Source: Prauserella aidingensis (GTDB taxonomy: Bacteria; Actinomycetota; Actinomycetes; Mycobacteriales; Pseudonocardiaceae). Taken from it: a DNA stretch of 64,000 nt. Location of the stretch: the NCBI RefSeq assembly GCF_024171865.1, contig NZ_JAMTCN010000027.1, positions 1-64,000 of the forward strand, written 5' to 3'. The position numbers were made by a program, and so were the translations under genes. The stretch's first letter is position 1, and every line of letters begins with the position of its first letter. Below, one piece after another: positions 43,980 to 51,343 of this stretch. The notes beneath the pieces are model-generated. The model ran no database searches. It saw only the letters and a program-made list of their open reading frames with translations, and was not told where the DNA came from.

Positions 43980-44386
43980 ACGGTCGATCGGTCGTCGAGC
44001 TGTGACCGGATCGACGACGTCGGCCGCGCGCCGGTCACGAGGTATTCGTGCGCTGCGCGGCGTACATCGGCGATCGGGATCTCGGACTGTGGCGGGAACT
44101 CGGTGTCGCTACCCATGTAGTAGTAGAGCACCGTGTCGGCGTTCGATGCCTCCCCGAGCGAGAAGTACCCGCGTCCGCGGCCCGCGTGGTGCACCACGCC
44201 GACCCCTCGTTCGCTGCACAAACCGATATTCAGCAGACCAGCACTCGCCGGGTCGTCGGCAGCGTTGAACGCCACGAGAGTGGGCCCCGGCATGGCGGCG
44301 ACGGTGTCGAGCACGGCATCGAGTTCGGCGGCCGTCGTGACGCGTGCCGGCCCGTCGTGGTCGTACCAGGCGTCTAGCGCCACCAT
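43976..44386 (-). CDS. Imm1-family immunity protein
   Basis: 136 residues, a small alpha/beta protein. LDAWYDHDGPARVTTAAELDAVLD, LVAFNAADDPASAGLLNIGLCSERGVGVVHH and the end SEIPIADVRRAAHEYLVTGARP match the Imm1 pattern found downstream of deaminase-type polymorphic toxins in actinobacteria. Its start overlaps the end of the toxin gene by 13 bases, so the two are made together. It should bind and block the deaminase. No membrane segment or signal is present, consistent with cytosolic protection. Confidence 0.8.
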   Translation of the reverse strand: MVALDAWYDHDGPARVTTAAELDAVLDTVAAMPGPTLVAFNAADDPASAGLLNIGLCSERGVGVVHHAGRGRGYFSLGEASNADTVLYYYMGSDTEFPPQSEIPIADVRRAAHEYLVTGARPTSSIRSQLDDRSTV

Positions 44387-45135
44387 GGTGCACGACCCCC
44401 TTCGTAGGTCGTTGTGGTCGGCGTGCCGTCGGGTTTCGTCCCGTGGACGGTCAGTCGTGAACCTTCCGGCAGCATCACGGGCACCAGCGTGTCACACGAC
44501 GCCGGGCCGATGCAGGGAACGTTGTTGATCGTCACCGACGCGTCCCGTATGTCGTTGCGGACCATGTGAGCGGCGAGTTTCAGCTCGACATCCCCGGCGC
44601 GCGCGATCGGCGCCATGGGGAACCGTTGCGTGGTGACCCATTCGTCGACCCGGTCGGCGTTCTCGTCGCGGCCACTGACGATCTCTGTCATGTCGTCGTC
44701 ACCGTCGGCCGTCCACCAGAACCCGCGCGTCTTGTCCCCCGCGCCGGGCTTCACGGGCGGCGGCAAGGCGGCACGTGCCCGCTCGACGGGTGTTGCGTTC
44801 GGAGCGGATGTCGGAGGAGGCGCAGCGTCGGGTGTCGGCGTCGGTGCGCTCGTCGGTGCCGACCCCGGCAGACGCGCGCCGAGCTGGTCGAGGTAGCCGC
44901 GCAGCGTCTGCTCGATGTGGGCGAGGCGGCCGTGTTGCTGTTCGACCTGCTCGACGGCGTCCGCAGCCACGCCGGGTGCCTGTGCGGCGTCGGGGTCGTG
45001 GGCGCCCTCGATGACGTAGGCGTACATCTCGCGCGCCTCGACGGTGGTCTGCGAGGCGTGGGCGAGTTCTGATCGCGCGGCGGCGATCCGGTCCAGGACA
45101 CGACCGATGGTCTCTGCGAGCTGCTCGACCGGCAT
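44374..45135 (-). CDS. SCP1.201 / DddA-like deaminase toxin
   Basis: 253 residues. An N-terminal helical region (1-88, VEQLAETIGRVLDRIAAARSE and later helices, like WXG/type VII export adaptors) leads through a Pro/Ala/Thr linker (90-130) to a SCP1.201-type deaminase domain (135-245). Key residues are Asp182-Val-Glu184 on the first helix, then INNVPCIGPASC with Cys208 and Cys214, and LPEGSRLTVHG. Glu184 is the proton shuttle; the cysteines bind zinc. The first ligand is Asp rather than the usual His. The best-known relative, DddA, deaminates cytosine in double-stranded DNA. Imm1 lies directly downstream. Confidence 0.82.
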   Translation of the reverse strand: MPVEQLAETIGRVLDRIAAARSELAHASQTTVEAREMYAYVIEGAHDPDAAQAPGVAADAVEQVEQQHGRLAHIEQTLRGYLDQLGARLPGSAPTSAPTPTPDAAPPPTSAPNATPVERARAALPPPVKPGAGDKTRGFWWTADGDDDMTEIVSGRDENADRVDEWVTTQRFPMAPIARAGDVELKLAAHMVRNDIRDASVTINNVPCIGPASCDTLVPVMLPEGSRLTVHGTKPDGTPTTTTYEGGRAPWWR

Positions 45136-45242
45136 CCGGCCACCCCCGGCGGCTGCGGCGCGCAGCCTGGAACATCACCCCGACAGTCGTGGTGCACCTG
45201 CCCGGCCGGGAGCGCGGGGAGTCACCGGCCGGGCAGGCGAGA

Positions 45243-45500
45243 TCAGTCGATGCCGAGCCAGACATGCCAGCACGCTGAGCAGTCGGACAGCGCCGGGGGC
45301 GGGCGGCGTCGGCGACGCCGAGGAAGGGTGAGCTGACGACCGCACAGCATCTCGACCACCACGCCGGCCGGCGGTTCGTCGGCGAGGCCGCCGATGTGGC
45401 GTACGCCGCCGGCGACCGGGCGCCAGCCGGGCACGCTGTCGAGGTCGGGCTCCTCCGGGGCGGCTGTGGCCGGTGTTCGCTCGACAACCCCGCCGGTCAC
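45243..45500 (-). CDS. Small conserved protein with possible zinc site
   Basis: 85 residues. The centre, WRPVAGGVRHIGGLADEPP, is followed by EMLCGRQLTLPRR and a C-terminal CSACWHVW. The three cysteines plus a histidine would suit one zinc ion. Short proteins of this pattern often lie beside Scr1-type HTH or toxin loci in Pseudonocardiaceae, but I know no function. It starts with a GTG overlapping the preceding stop by four bases (GTGA), so it is translated with its neighbours upstream of the toxin. Confidence 0.65.
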   Translation of the reverse strand: MTGGVVERTPATAAPEEPDLDSVPGWRPVAGGVRHIGGLADEPPAGVVVEMLCGRQLTLPRRRRRRPPPALSDCSACWHVWLGID

Positions 45501-45745
45501 GTCCGCACCCCCGCGGCCTGCTGCGCGTCGATCACGACGCGCGACGGGGTTTCGCCGCCCTCGAGTTCGGCGGCACGCTGGTACAGCTCCGCGGCCATGC
45601 CGCCGAGCAGTTCGGCCAGCTCGCGCACGTGCCGCGCGGACAGCTCGCCGCCATCCTGCCGCGTCATCAGCTCGACCACGGCATCGCCGAGGCCCGCGTT
45701 GACCTGCCCGACACGGGCGAGCAGCTCCCGGTCGCGGGCAATCAT
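45497..45745 (-). CDS. Small helical protein in toxin operon
   Basis: 82 residues, almost entirely helical and charged: RDRELLARVGQVNAGLGDAVVELM, ELSARHVRELAELLGGMAAEL and YQRAAELEGG. No cysteine, signal or membrane helix. The ATG overlaps the stop of the preceding tiny ORF by four bases, and its own stop overlaps the next GTG. It could be a chaperone or export adaptor for the deaminase, judging only by size, composition and linkage. Confidence 0.6.
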   Translation of the reverse strand: MIARDRELLARVGQVNAGLGDAVVELMTRQDGGELSARHVRELAELLGGMAAELYQRAAELEGGETPSRVVIDAQQAAGVRT

Positions 45746-45879
45746 TCGTCGTCCTCGCGCTCGCCACAGCCGAGGAGTCCGTCGAAGTCGTCGTTCTCGT
45801 CGCGCTCGTCGTCCGTTGGTGCGCCACCGGAGCGGACAACGGCGTAGGGCAGTTGACAGGCCCCGCTGATCCATCCCAT
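45742..45879 (-). CDS. 45-residue ORF heading the toxin operon
   Basis: A 45-residue frame: MGWISGACQLPYAVVRSGG then a very acidic end (DDERDENDDFDGLLGCGERE). Its TGA overlaps the ATG of the next gene (ATGA), the same coupling seen twice more downstream. That linkage is the main reason to accept it. The ribosome site is weak. It lies just inside the divergent promoter region with the palindromic sites. Function unknown. Confidence 0.45.
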   Translation of the reverse strand: MGWISGACQLPYAVVRSGGAPTDDERDENDDFDGLLGCGEREDDE

Positions 45880-45920
45880 AGCGGCGAGTGTTGGCCACCC
45901 GGGCCGCCAACGTCGAGAAG

Positions 45921-46032
45921 ATTGCGCAAAATTGCGGTTCGGTCACGCCAACGGGGCAGTCGTTTCGCGGCGACCAGAGGTGGTTGCTCCGGTCACTCGC
46001 CTGGTCGTTGCATATTGAGCAAAATTGCGCAA
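45921..46032. promoter_or_regulatory. Divergent promoter region with two TTGCGCAA-type sites
   Basis: TTGCGCAAAATTGCGG (45922-45937) and TTGAGCAAAATTGCGCAA (46015-46032) share the core GCAAAATTGCG. Each is built from TTGCGCAA-like half sites joined at AAAATT, so each is close to a dyad. They start 93 bases apart, about nine helical turns, between the leftward toxin operon and the rightward HTH module. The local AT content is far above the surroundings. A regulator of the island, perhaps the Scr1-type HTH protein encoded downstream, is the obvious candidate. Confidence 0.6.
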
Positions 46033-46065
46033 ACAATGGGGAGGCCGTCACGAGGAGGAGGCACG

Positions 46066-46386
46066 ATGCCCGCACGCGAACGTCCCACGGAGATGAGATT
46101 CGTCGGCACCAGCTCTGGCCAGGGCGGATGCCCCACGCTGTGGGTCACCGACCGCGGAACGCTGGTCGTGCAGGGAACGACTGTCACCGACGAGCACGCC
46201 CTCGACGCGATGCGCTCTCGCGGCAACGGATTGCCTGACCACGAGTCTGCGGTCGAGATCCCGGCGGAGTTGATGCCGTTCGTCGATGTCGAAGCGTTGC
46301 AGCGTCTCGCGTTCGCCGACGAGGACCGCCCGCATTTCACGGTCGACCCGGACGCGGTGGCGAGGATCCCGGAGGTTCGTCGATGA
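46066..46386 (+). CDS. Small conserved protein of Scr1-linked module
   Basis: 106 residues. MRFVGTSSGQGGCPTLWVTDRGTLVVQG is a pattern I recognise from many actinobacterial HTH/DUF397-type loci. VEIPAELMPFVDVEALQRLAF and the end follow. It is mostly beta with one Cys. GAGGAGGAG precedes the ATG. Its stop overlaps the DUF6879 start by four bases. No function is known; it may be an accessory to the regulator two genes on. Confidence 0.75.
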   Translation: MPARERPTEMRFVGTSSGQGGCPTLWVTDRGTLVVQGTTVTDEHALDAMRSRGNGLPDHESAVEIPAELMPFVDVEALQRLAFADEDRPHFTVDPDAVARIPEVRR

Positions 46387-46922
46387 GCGAGTGGGTCGAG
46401 CCCGGCCCGGACTTCTTCGACCTCGTCACCGGCGTTCGTGTCAGCTCGTGGCGTTGGGAATGCCAGGGCGAGTATCGCGAGCCCGACGAACGCGAGCCGT
46501 GGCGTCGCTGGCGCGATGGACGGCCGGACAACTCGTTCATGCACGGCTGGGTCAAGACCATCCGCAGCATCACCGAGGCCGGGAAGCGGTTCGAACGGGT
46601 CCGTATGGTCACCGAACCGCCCACGGACTACCTCCAGTGGATGTTCTCCTTCACCCACATCAACATCGAGGCCGGTGAGGACATCCGGTGGCTGGCCGAG
46701 AGCCGCGCCCACGCGCTGGAGCTGCCGATGCCCGAGCACGACTTCTACATCATCGACGACGAGCGCGTCGCGATCCTGCACTTCGGTGAGAACGGCGTCG
46801 CCGGTGCCGAGGTGCTCGACGACCCGGAGACGCTCGCGAAGCACCGGCAGTGGCGCGATCTCGTATGGCCGATGGCCGTGCCGCACATGGAATCCGAGTA
46901 CTCCAGCGCGAGGAGCGTGTGA
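46383..46922 (+). CDS. DUF6879 family protein
   Basis: 179 residues. FVEPGPDFF-type opening (WVEPGPDFFDLVTG), then WRWECQGEYREPDEREPWRRW, RVRMVTEPPTDYLQWMF, NIEAGEDIRWLAES and HDFYIIDDERVAILHFG are the family hallmarks. These proteins sit next to Scr1-type HTH regulators across actinobacteria, but their activity is unknown. Overlaps on both sides (four bases with each neighbour) show a tightly coupled three-gene unit. No signal or membrane helix. Confidence 0.85.
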   Translation: MSEWVEPGPDFFDLVTGVRVSSWRWECQGEYREPDEREPWRRWRDGRPDNSFMHGWVKTIRSITEAGKRFERVRMVTEPPTDYLQWMFSFTHINIEAGEDIRWLAESRAHALELPMPEHDFYIIDDERVAILHFGENGVAGAEVLDDPETLAKHRQWRDLVWPMAVPHMESEYSSARSV

Positions 46923-47788
46923 CCTCCCTCGAAACGAACCCCTGGATCGCATTCGGCGACAAGCTCCGCCAGCTGCGCAAGCGCGCGGGGCTGACCGGTG
47001 CTGCGCTCGCCGAGCAGGCGGGTCCCGGCTGGGCGCCGTCGAAGATCTCGCGCATTCAGGGCGGACAACAAGTCATCTCCGAACAGGACCTCGACACCTG
47101 GTGCCGGCTGTGCCGAGCCAGCGAGGCCGAGCGTGACGACCTGTTCGCGGACCTGCGCGCCGCACGCCTCGAGTCCGCCCGCTGGAAGCGGCGCGCCAGC
47201 GGCGGGCACGAGCCTGTACAGCGTTCATTCGCCGAGGACGAGCAGGCCGCGACGGTCGTGCGCAACCTGGAAACCGGCATCGTGCCGGGCCTGCTGCAAA
47301 CCCCGGACTATGCACGCGCCGTGTTCCGAGCGTTCGCGCATCTTCAAGGCAGCCCCGACGACGCCGACGACGCCGTGCGCGAACGCCTCAGGCGGCAGAC
47401 CATCCTCTACGACTCCACCAAACGCATCGAACTGCTGGTCACCGAGGCCGCACTGCGCACACCGATCGCAGAGCCGACAGTCATGGCCGCGCAGATCGAC
47501 CGCCTGCTCGCCGTGCTCGGAGTTGCCAACGTCCGGTTCGGCATCATCCCGCTCGGCGTGCAGGTCGACGTGCCACCGATGCACGGATTCTGGATCCTCG
47601 ACGACGTAGCGCGGATCGAAGTGCTCACAACCGAAGTCGTAACCCGCAATCCCACCGACATCCGGCTCTACAACGCCATGCTCGACCAACTCTGGGAACG
47701 CGACGAACTCGCCGAGGGCGACCAGGCGCGGCAACTTCTACTCACCGTGTCCGAGGGTTATCAGCGCGAGTCCTCTCAGCTGACATAG
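46919..47788 (+). CDS. Scr1-type helix-turn-helix regulator
   Basis: 289 residues. An XRE-type HTH (about 8-65) reads FGDKLRQLRKRAGLTGAALAEQAG and SKISRIQGGQQVIS. The C-terminal DUF5753-type effector domain (about 95-280) has TVVRNLETGIVPGLLQTPDYAR, RRQTILYDSTKRIELLVTEAALR and GFWILDD. Such regulators act with small partner proteins in development and toxin-antitoxin-like loci of actinomycetes. The GTG start overlaps the DUF6879 stop. The most likely targets are the two palindromic sites upstream of its own operon. Confidence 0.85.
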   Translation: MTSLETNPWIAFGDKLRQLRKRAGLTGAALAEQAGPGWAPSKISRIQGGQQVISEQDLDTWCRLCRASEAERDDLFADLRAARLESARWKRRASGGHEPVQRSFAEDEQAATVVRNLETGIVPGLLQTPDYARAVFRAFAHLQGSPDDADDAVRERLRRQTILYDSTKRIELLVTEAALRTPIAEPTVMAAQIDRLLAVLGVANVRFGIIPLGVQVDVPPMHGFWILDDVARIEVLTTEVVTRNPTDIRLYNAMLDQLWERDELAEGDQARQLLLTVSEGYQRESSQLT

Positions 47789-47903
47789 GACCACACGACC
47801 TTTGGTCTGTACCAGCTCAACTGTCCCGAGCCACCACTACGCCCGACGGACGGCAACTCCTCACACCGTCACGCCACTCGGCCCCGCTCCGACGACACCG
47901 CAC

Positions 47904-48194
47904 TCACGAGGCGTCACCTGCCACCCTCTGCTCCGGCTGATCAGCGGCACGATCGCACCGCTCCGCAGCGCCACGCTCCTCCTCCCGGCCGCAGGTGCGC
48001 AGCCACACGCCGACCACGAACAGCACCACCGACGGCGTCGTGACGTAGAGCGGATCCACACCGAGGAGAAATTCGGCGACCGGATAGCACGCGACCCCGA
48101 CGAACGCCAGGAACACGAAAACGAGGTGCACGTCGTCGAAGAACACCCGACGCACCAGACGGCGCAGCCGGTTCGACACCCCACCGCACGACAT
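47904..48194 (-). CDS. Small two-helix membrane protein
   Basis: 96 residues. Two hydrophobic helices, VHLVFVFLAFVGVACYPVAE and TTPSVVLFVVGVWLRTC, are linked by a short loop, with a basic N-terminus (SNRLRRLVRRVF) and an acidic, Arg-rich tail. I do not recognise the family. It is followed upstream by a broken small membrane protein gene in the same direction, with which it may once have formed a pair. Confidence 0.55.
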   Translation of the reverse strand: MSCGGVSNRLRRLVRRVFFDDVHLVFVFLAFVGVACYPVAEFLLGVDPLYVTTPSVVLFVVGVWLRTCGREEERGAAERCDRAADQPEQRVAGDAS

Positions 48195-48237
48195 CTACGC
48201 ACACCCTCATCGGCCGGCACAGGAAAGCCCACTCATG

Positions 48238-48497
48238 CTACGGGCGGTTCCTCCACAGGTCGAGCCGCGAGGGAACGAGCCCCGCCTTCTTGAGCTGCCG
48301 CTCACGCAACGACTTCCCGACGAGAAGAACGGCCATGAATACCGGACACAGGACCGCCTGAAAAAGAATGCATACTTCGATTCCAGCACGGAAATGAAGA
48401 CCACCCCGCTCACGAGAGAGGCAGCTACCCCCAGGTTTCCGACGATGAACAGGGCTCTGTGCGACCGCCGCCAGTGCGGTTTCCCCACGGGACTCAT
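48238..48497 (-). pseudogene. Frameshifted small membrane protein gene
   Basis: From the ATG at 48497 the frame gives HWRRSHRALFIVGNLGVAAS and SLVSGVVFISVLESKYAFFF, then turns to Arg/Ser-rich noise. A second frame starting at the same place continues sensibly as QAVLCPVFMAVLLVGKSLRE and KKAGLVPSRLDLWRNRP with a stop at 48238. One T missing from the T5 run (A5 at 48361-48365 on the given strand) explains the break. Restored, it would be an 86-residue protein with two membrane helices. Function unknown. Confidence 0.65.
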
Positions 48498-48525
48498 GAC
48501 TCGCAACGTTCTCCCGGGCGTTGAT

Positions 48526-48963
48526 CTACTGGAGGTGGACCAGGTAGGTGCGGCTGTCCCACGGCGGTTCGGAGAACGGATCGGGTTCGACCGCCAGCAC
48601 GGTTCCGCCCATGTGCTGGAACAGACCCTGCATGAGCGGAATCGGCACGGGATGCATCTCGATGCCCTCGGTGTCGGCCGCGACCACATCGGCATACGAC
48701 GCCGGCACATTCTCGGTCACCTGCCGTGCGGGCTCGGCGTCCTCGGTCACGACAACCGGCCTCCGGACGGTCGGGCTGCCGAACTGCGACCACCACGCCA
48801 CCAGTTCCTGCATCATGTCCAGCTCGAGCTCATAGCGCCCCGGCGCATCCGGCGCCCGCACCGACATCGTCAGCCCCACCCGCTCACCCGGCCGCACCAC
48901 GTGCACCAGCTCCGCCAACGCCGCCACCTGCACCGCAGGCGGCGAATGCTGCAACACCATCAA
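48526..48963 (-). CDS. C-terminal domain like those of SAM methyltransferases, probably truncated
   Basis: 145 residues from the first possible start. RPGERVGLTMSVRAPDAPGRYELELDMMQE resembles the Ig-like domain found after actinobacterial glycan or methyltransferase domains. IEMHPVPIPLMQGLFQHMGG and WDSRTYLVHL resemble the end of class I methyltransferase-like proteins. Coding-like sequence (RIEFLRVDGRRSPFDDDGFD) extends about 100 bases further upstream without a start, so the 5-prime end is probably lost. No catalytic motif is left. Low certainty on family. Confidence 0.45.
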   Translation of the reverse strand: MMVLQHSPPAVQVAALAELVHVVRPGERVGLTMSVRAPDAPGRYELELDMMQELVAWWSQFGSPTVRRPVVVTEDAEPARQVTENVPASYADVVAADTEGIEMHPVPIPLMQGLFQHMGGTVLAVEPDPFSEPPWDSRTYLVHLQ

Positions 48964-49509
48964 CCTGATCGCACCGTCGAAACCGTCGTCGTCGAACGGC
49001 GACCGCCGCCCGTCGACCCGGAGGAACTCGATCCGGTCCTGATCCGCATTGAGCTCACGCGCGGAGGATCGACCACGTTCGGAGTCCCTTCGAGAACAGG
49101 GCGGCCGAATCCGCGCAGGATCGACCGCCGCAACAAGCGGAGAATGAAGAAAGATCGCGTTGAGAAACGGGTCAGGCAGTGACGTCGAACGACGCTCTCA
49201 CGTGCCTTCTTTCCCGCATAGCCAACAGTGAATCCAATCAGTCCGATGAGGACGGTGAGTACGATTCAGTGATCAACCTGTGAATGACCCTGACACGCAC
49301 GCGCTGAAAGCGTCAATTGCGCTCACCGGTTCAGGCCAATAGCCACACCACCGTGTCGCCGAGTGGTCTAACCCGGGCGAGGTATTGCTCACTCGTCTGC
49401 CGGTGCGATGACTACTCGGCCGAACGGCCGATGTGCCGCGAGGGGACACACGGTGGCCCGGCACCACGTGCACCACGGCCGTACACGCGGTAGGAAGGAG
49501 GTCGTGAGC
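48964..49509. other. Degenerate region at the right end of the accessory island
   Basis: The first 100 bases continue the truncated leftward frame. Beyond that I see no gene, RNA or IS end; composition is less GC-rich than the surroundings at about 49190-49400. The promoter of the hemerythrin gene must lie in the last 100 bases. Confidence 0.5.
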
Positions 49510-50046
49510 ATGATCGATCTGGGCAGGCCGACGCACGGCGACGTCGTGGACCTCATCATCGACGACCATCGGCGGTTCGAGCAGCTTCTCCGGCAGCTGC
49601 GCATGGGCGACGGGAACCGCGACGAGTTGCGGCGCGCGTTCGCCGCGGTGCACGTGGCCCACAGCGTCGCGGAGGAGGAGATCGTCTATCCGGTGCTGCG
49701 GCGCAAGGCCGACGACATCGGGCGGCACGAGGTCGAGCACGGCGAGGAGGAACACGCCGAGGGCAACGAGGCGCTGCTCCGGGTGCTGGACCTCAAGGGC
49801 ACCGACACCCCCACGTTCGTCGAGGCCGTCGAGAAGCTGAGCAATCTGGTGGCGCACCACCTCGCGGAGGAGGAGCTCAGCATCCTCGCGGCCGCCCGCA
49901 CCGAGGTCGCCGAGCGGACCCGGCACGACCTCGGCGAGAAGTGGGCCGCGCGCCGCACCGAACTCCTGGACCAGGACTGCGGCGACGTCGAGTACGTGCG
50001 CCGCATCGTCGAGCAGGCCCGCCGCGAGGGCCACCTCGACGACTGA
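49510..50046 (+). CDS. Hemerythrin HHE domain protein
   Basis: 178 residues, a four-helix bundle. Iron-ligand candidates appear in order: DDHRRFEQLL, HVAHSVAEEEIVYP, HEVEHGEEEHAEG and LVAHHLAEEELSILA, matching the HHE cation-binding pattern with paired carboxylates. Such proteins carry a di-iron centre and bind oxygen, nitric oxide or peroxide. The ATG is preceded by AGGAAGGAG at a nine-base spacing. It is monocistronic; nothing next to it narrows the role. Confidence 0.9.
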   Translation: MIDLGRPTHGDVVDLIIDDHRRFEQLLRQLRMGDGNRDELRRAFAAVHVAHSVAEEEIVYPVLRRKADDIGRHEVEHGEEEHAEGNEALLRVLDLKGTDTPTFVEAVEKLSNLVAHHLAEEELSILAAARTEVAERTRHDLGEKWAARRTELLDQDCGDVEYVRRIVEQARREGHLDD

Positions 50047-50151
50047 GGCCCGCCGCCCACCGGCCGCAGGCCCGGGCCGGTGAGCGGCCGCGACGACTCC
50101 GAGCACGGCGATGCGCCCACAGCGAACAGCCGTGGGCGCACCACCGGGTGG

Positions 50152-51315
50152 TCACGGAACCGGATACAGCTGCACGTCCGTGCCCCGCTGATCCAGGCCG
50201 GCACGGTCACCGACGATCATGGGCGCCACGCCGGTGTCGTCGACGACCACCTCGCCGGTGCGTGCGTCCAGAGCCACGGCCGAATCGCCGTGCCGGACGT
50301 ACACCGCCCCGCGCCACATCCCCTTGAGCTCGCCGCGCCAGTCGTCGTCGGACCACAGCACCTCACCGCTGCCGGCGTCGAGGGCCACCACGGAACTGTC
50401 GTCCTCCGCGCAGACGACGACCGCGGCGTGGTCGTCGGCACCGCAGAACGTCTCCTCCGTCAGCGCGGCACCGTCGAGGTCGACCTCGGCTCCGTCGGCG
50501 ATCGCGAGCAGCCGCGTCTCGCCGTCCTCACCGGTCACGAGAATCCACGGGCCCGCACGTCCGATCCGGGTCGGGTCGACGTCGCTCTTCCAGACCTGCT
50601 CCCCGGTCTCGACGTCGAAACCCGCCGCCGTGTCAGGGCCGAAGCCCGCGGCGACACCGGACCCGATGCCGACGGCACTGAGTTCCTCGTCCTCCCAGAG
50701 CACCTCCCGCGTCGCCAGCGACAGCCCGAACGTCACCTGCGTCGCCGCGTCGTGCGACACGCTGACCACGGCCACGCCCCGTTCGACACCGTTGACGCCG
50801 ACGGCCGCGTCCTTCTGCGGGACGACCGGCGACGCGGCGGGCTCGGGGAACGTGGCCCGCCACCGCACCTCCGCCGTCGCCGCGTCGACGGCGACGATCT
50901 CCACGTCGAGCTGCGTCGCCCCGGACTCGGCCTCGACCGCGAACCCCACCAGCACCGTCGGCTCGCCCTCGACGTCGGCCAGCGCGGGCGTCGCGCGGTA
51001 GTGCTCGGTCGGGTCCACCGAGTCGAACAGCGGCTCCCCCTCCGGCTCGACCCGCGCGATCTCCTCGCCGTCGTCGGCGTCGTGGACCACGAGGACTCCC
51101 GGTTCGCTTCGGAACACGCGGTCCTCGTGCAGCACCGCCGCGGGCCAGGAGCCCTCCGGCGACACGTCCGTCATGGCGTATGTCGGTGTCGCGTCGAAGA
51201 CCACGGGGTCGCCCGTGGCGCCCGCGCCCCCGCCGTCACCGGAACATCCTGCGACGAGCAGCGCCGCACCCATCACACCCACCGCACCCCGGCGGCTCAC
51301 CGCGGCGATTCCCAT
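50152..51315 (-). CDS. PQQ-repeat beta-propeller lipoprotein
   Basis: 387 residues. Signal sequence GVMGAALLVAGC gives a lipobox with Cys near residue 25. The rest is a PQQ-like seven- to eight-blade propeller with repeats such as VVALDAGSGEVLWSDDDW, GFDVETGEQVWKSDVD and AVALDARTGEVVVDD. It should sit on the outer face of the membrane and bind protein or ligand; the tryptophan-docking pattern is present, but nothing shows it holds PQQ. GGAAGGAG precedes the ATG. Last gene of the kinase operon. Confidence 0.85.
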   Translation of the reverse strand: MGIAAVSRRGAVGVMGAALLVAGCSGDGGGAGATGDPVVFDATPTYAMTDVSPEGSWPAAVLHEDRVFRSEPGVLVVHDADDGEEIARVEPEGEPLFDSVDPTEHYRATPALADVEGEPTVLVGFAVEAESGATQLDVEIVAVDAATAEVRWRATFPEPAASPVVPQKDAAVGVNGVERGVAVVSVSHDAATQVTFGLSLATREVLWEDEELSAVGIGSGVAAGFGPDTAAGFDVETGEQVWKSDVDPTRIGRAGPWILVTGEDGETRLLAIADGAEVDLDGAALTEETFCGADDHAAVVVCAEDDSSVVALDAGSGEVLWSDDDWRGELKGMWRGAVYVRHGDSAVALDARTGEVVVDDTGVAPMIVGDRAGLDQRGTDVQLYPVP

Positions 51316-51343
51316 GAGACTCCTTCCGATAGGGCCGGACGGC

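Noticed and set aside
42896-49509. tRNA-Arg as the attachment site of an integrative element
   Set aside because: No integrase, no excisionase and no second copy of the tRNA 3-prime end was seen up to 49.5 kb. The island may be a hotspot, but integration at this tRNA is not supported.
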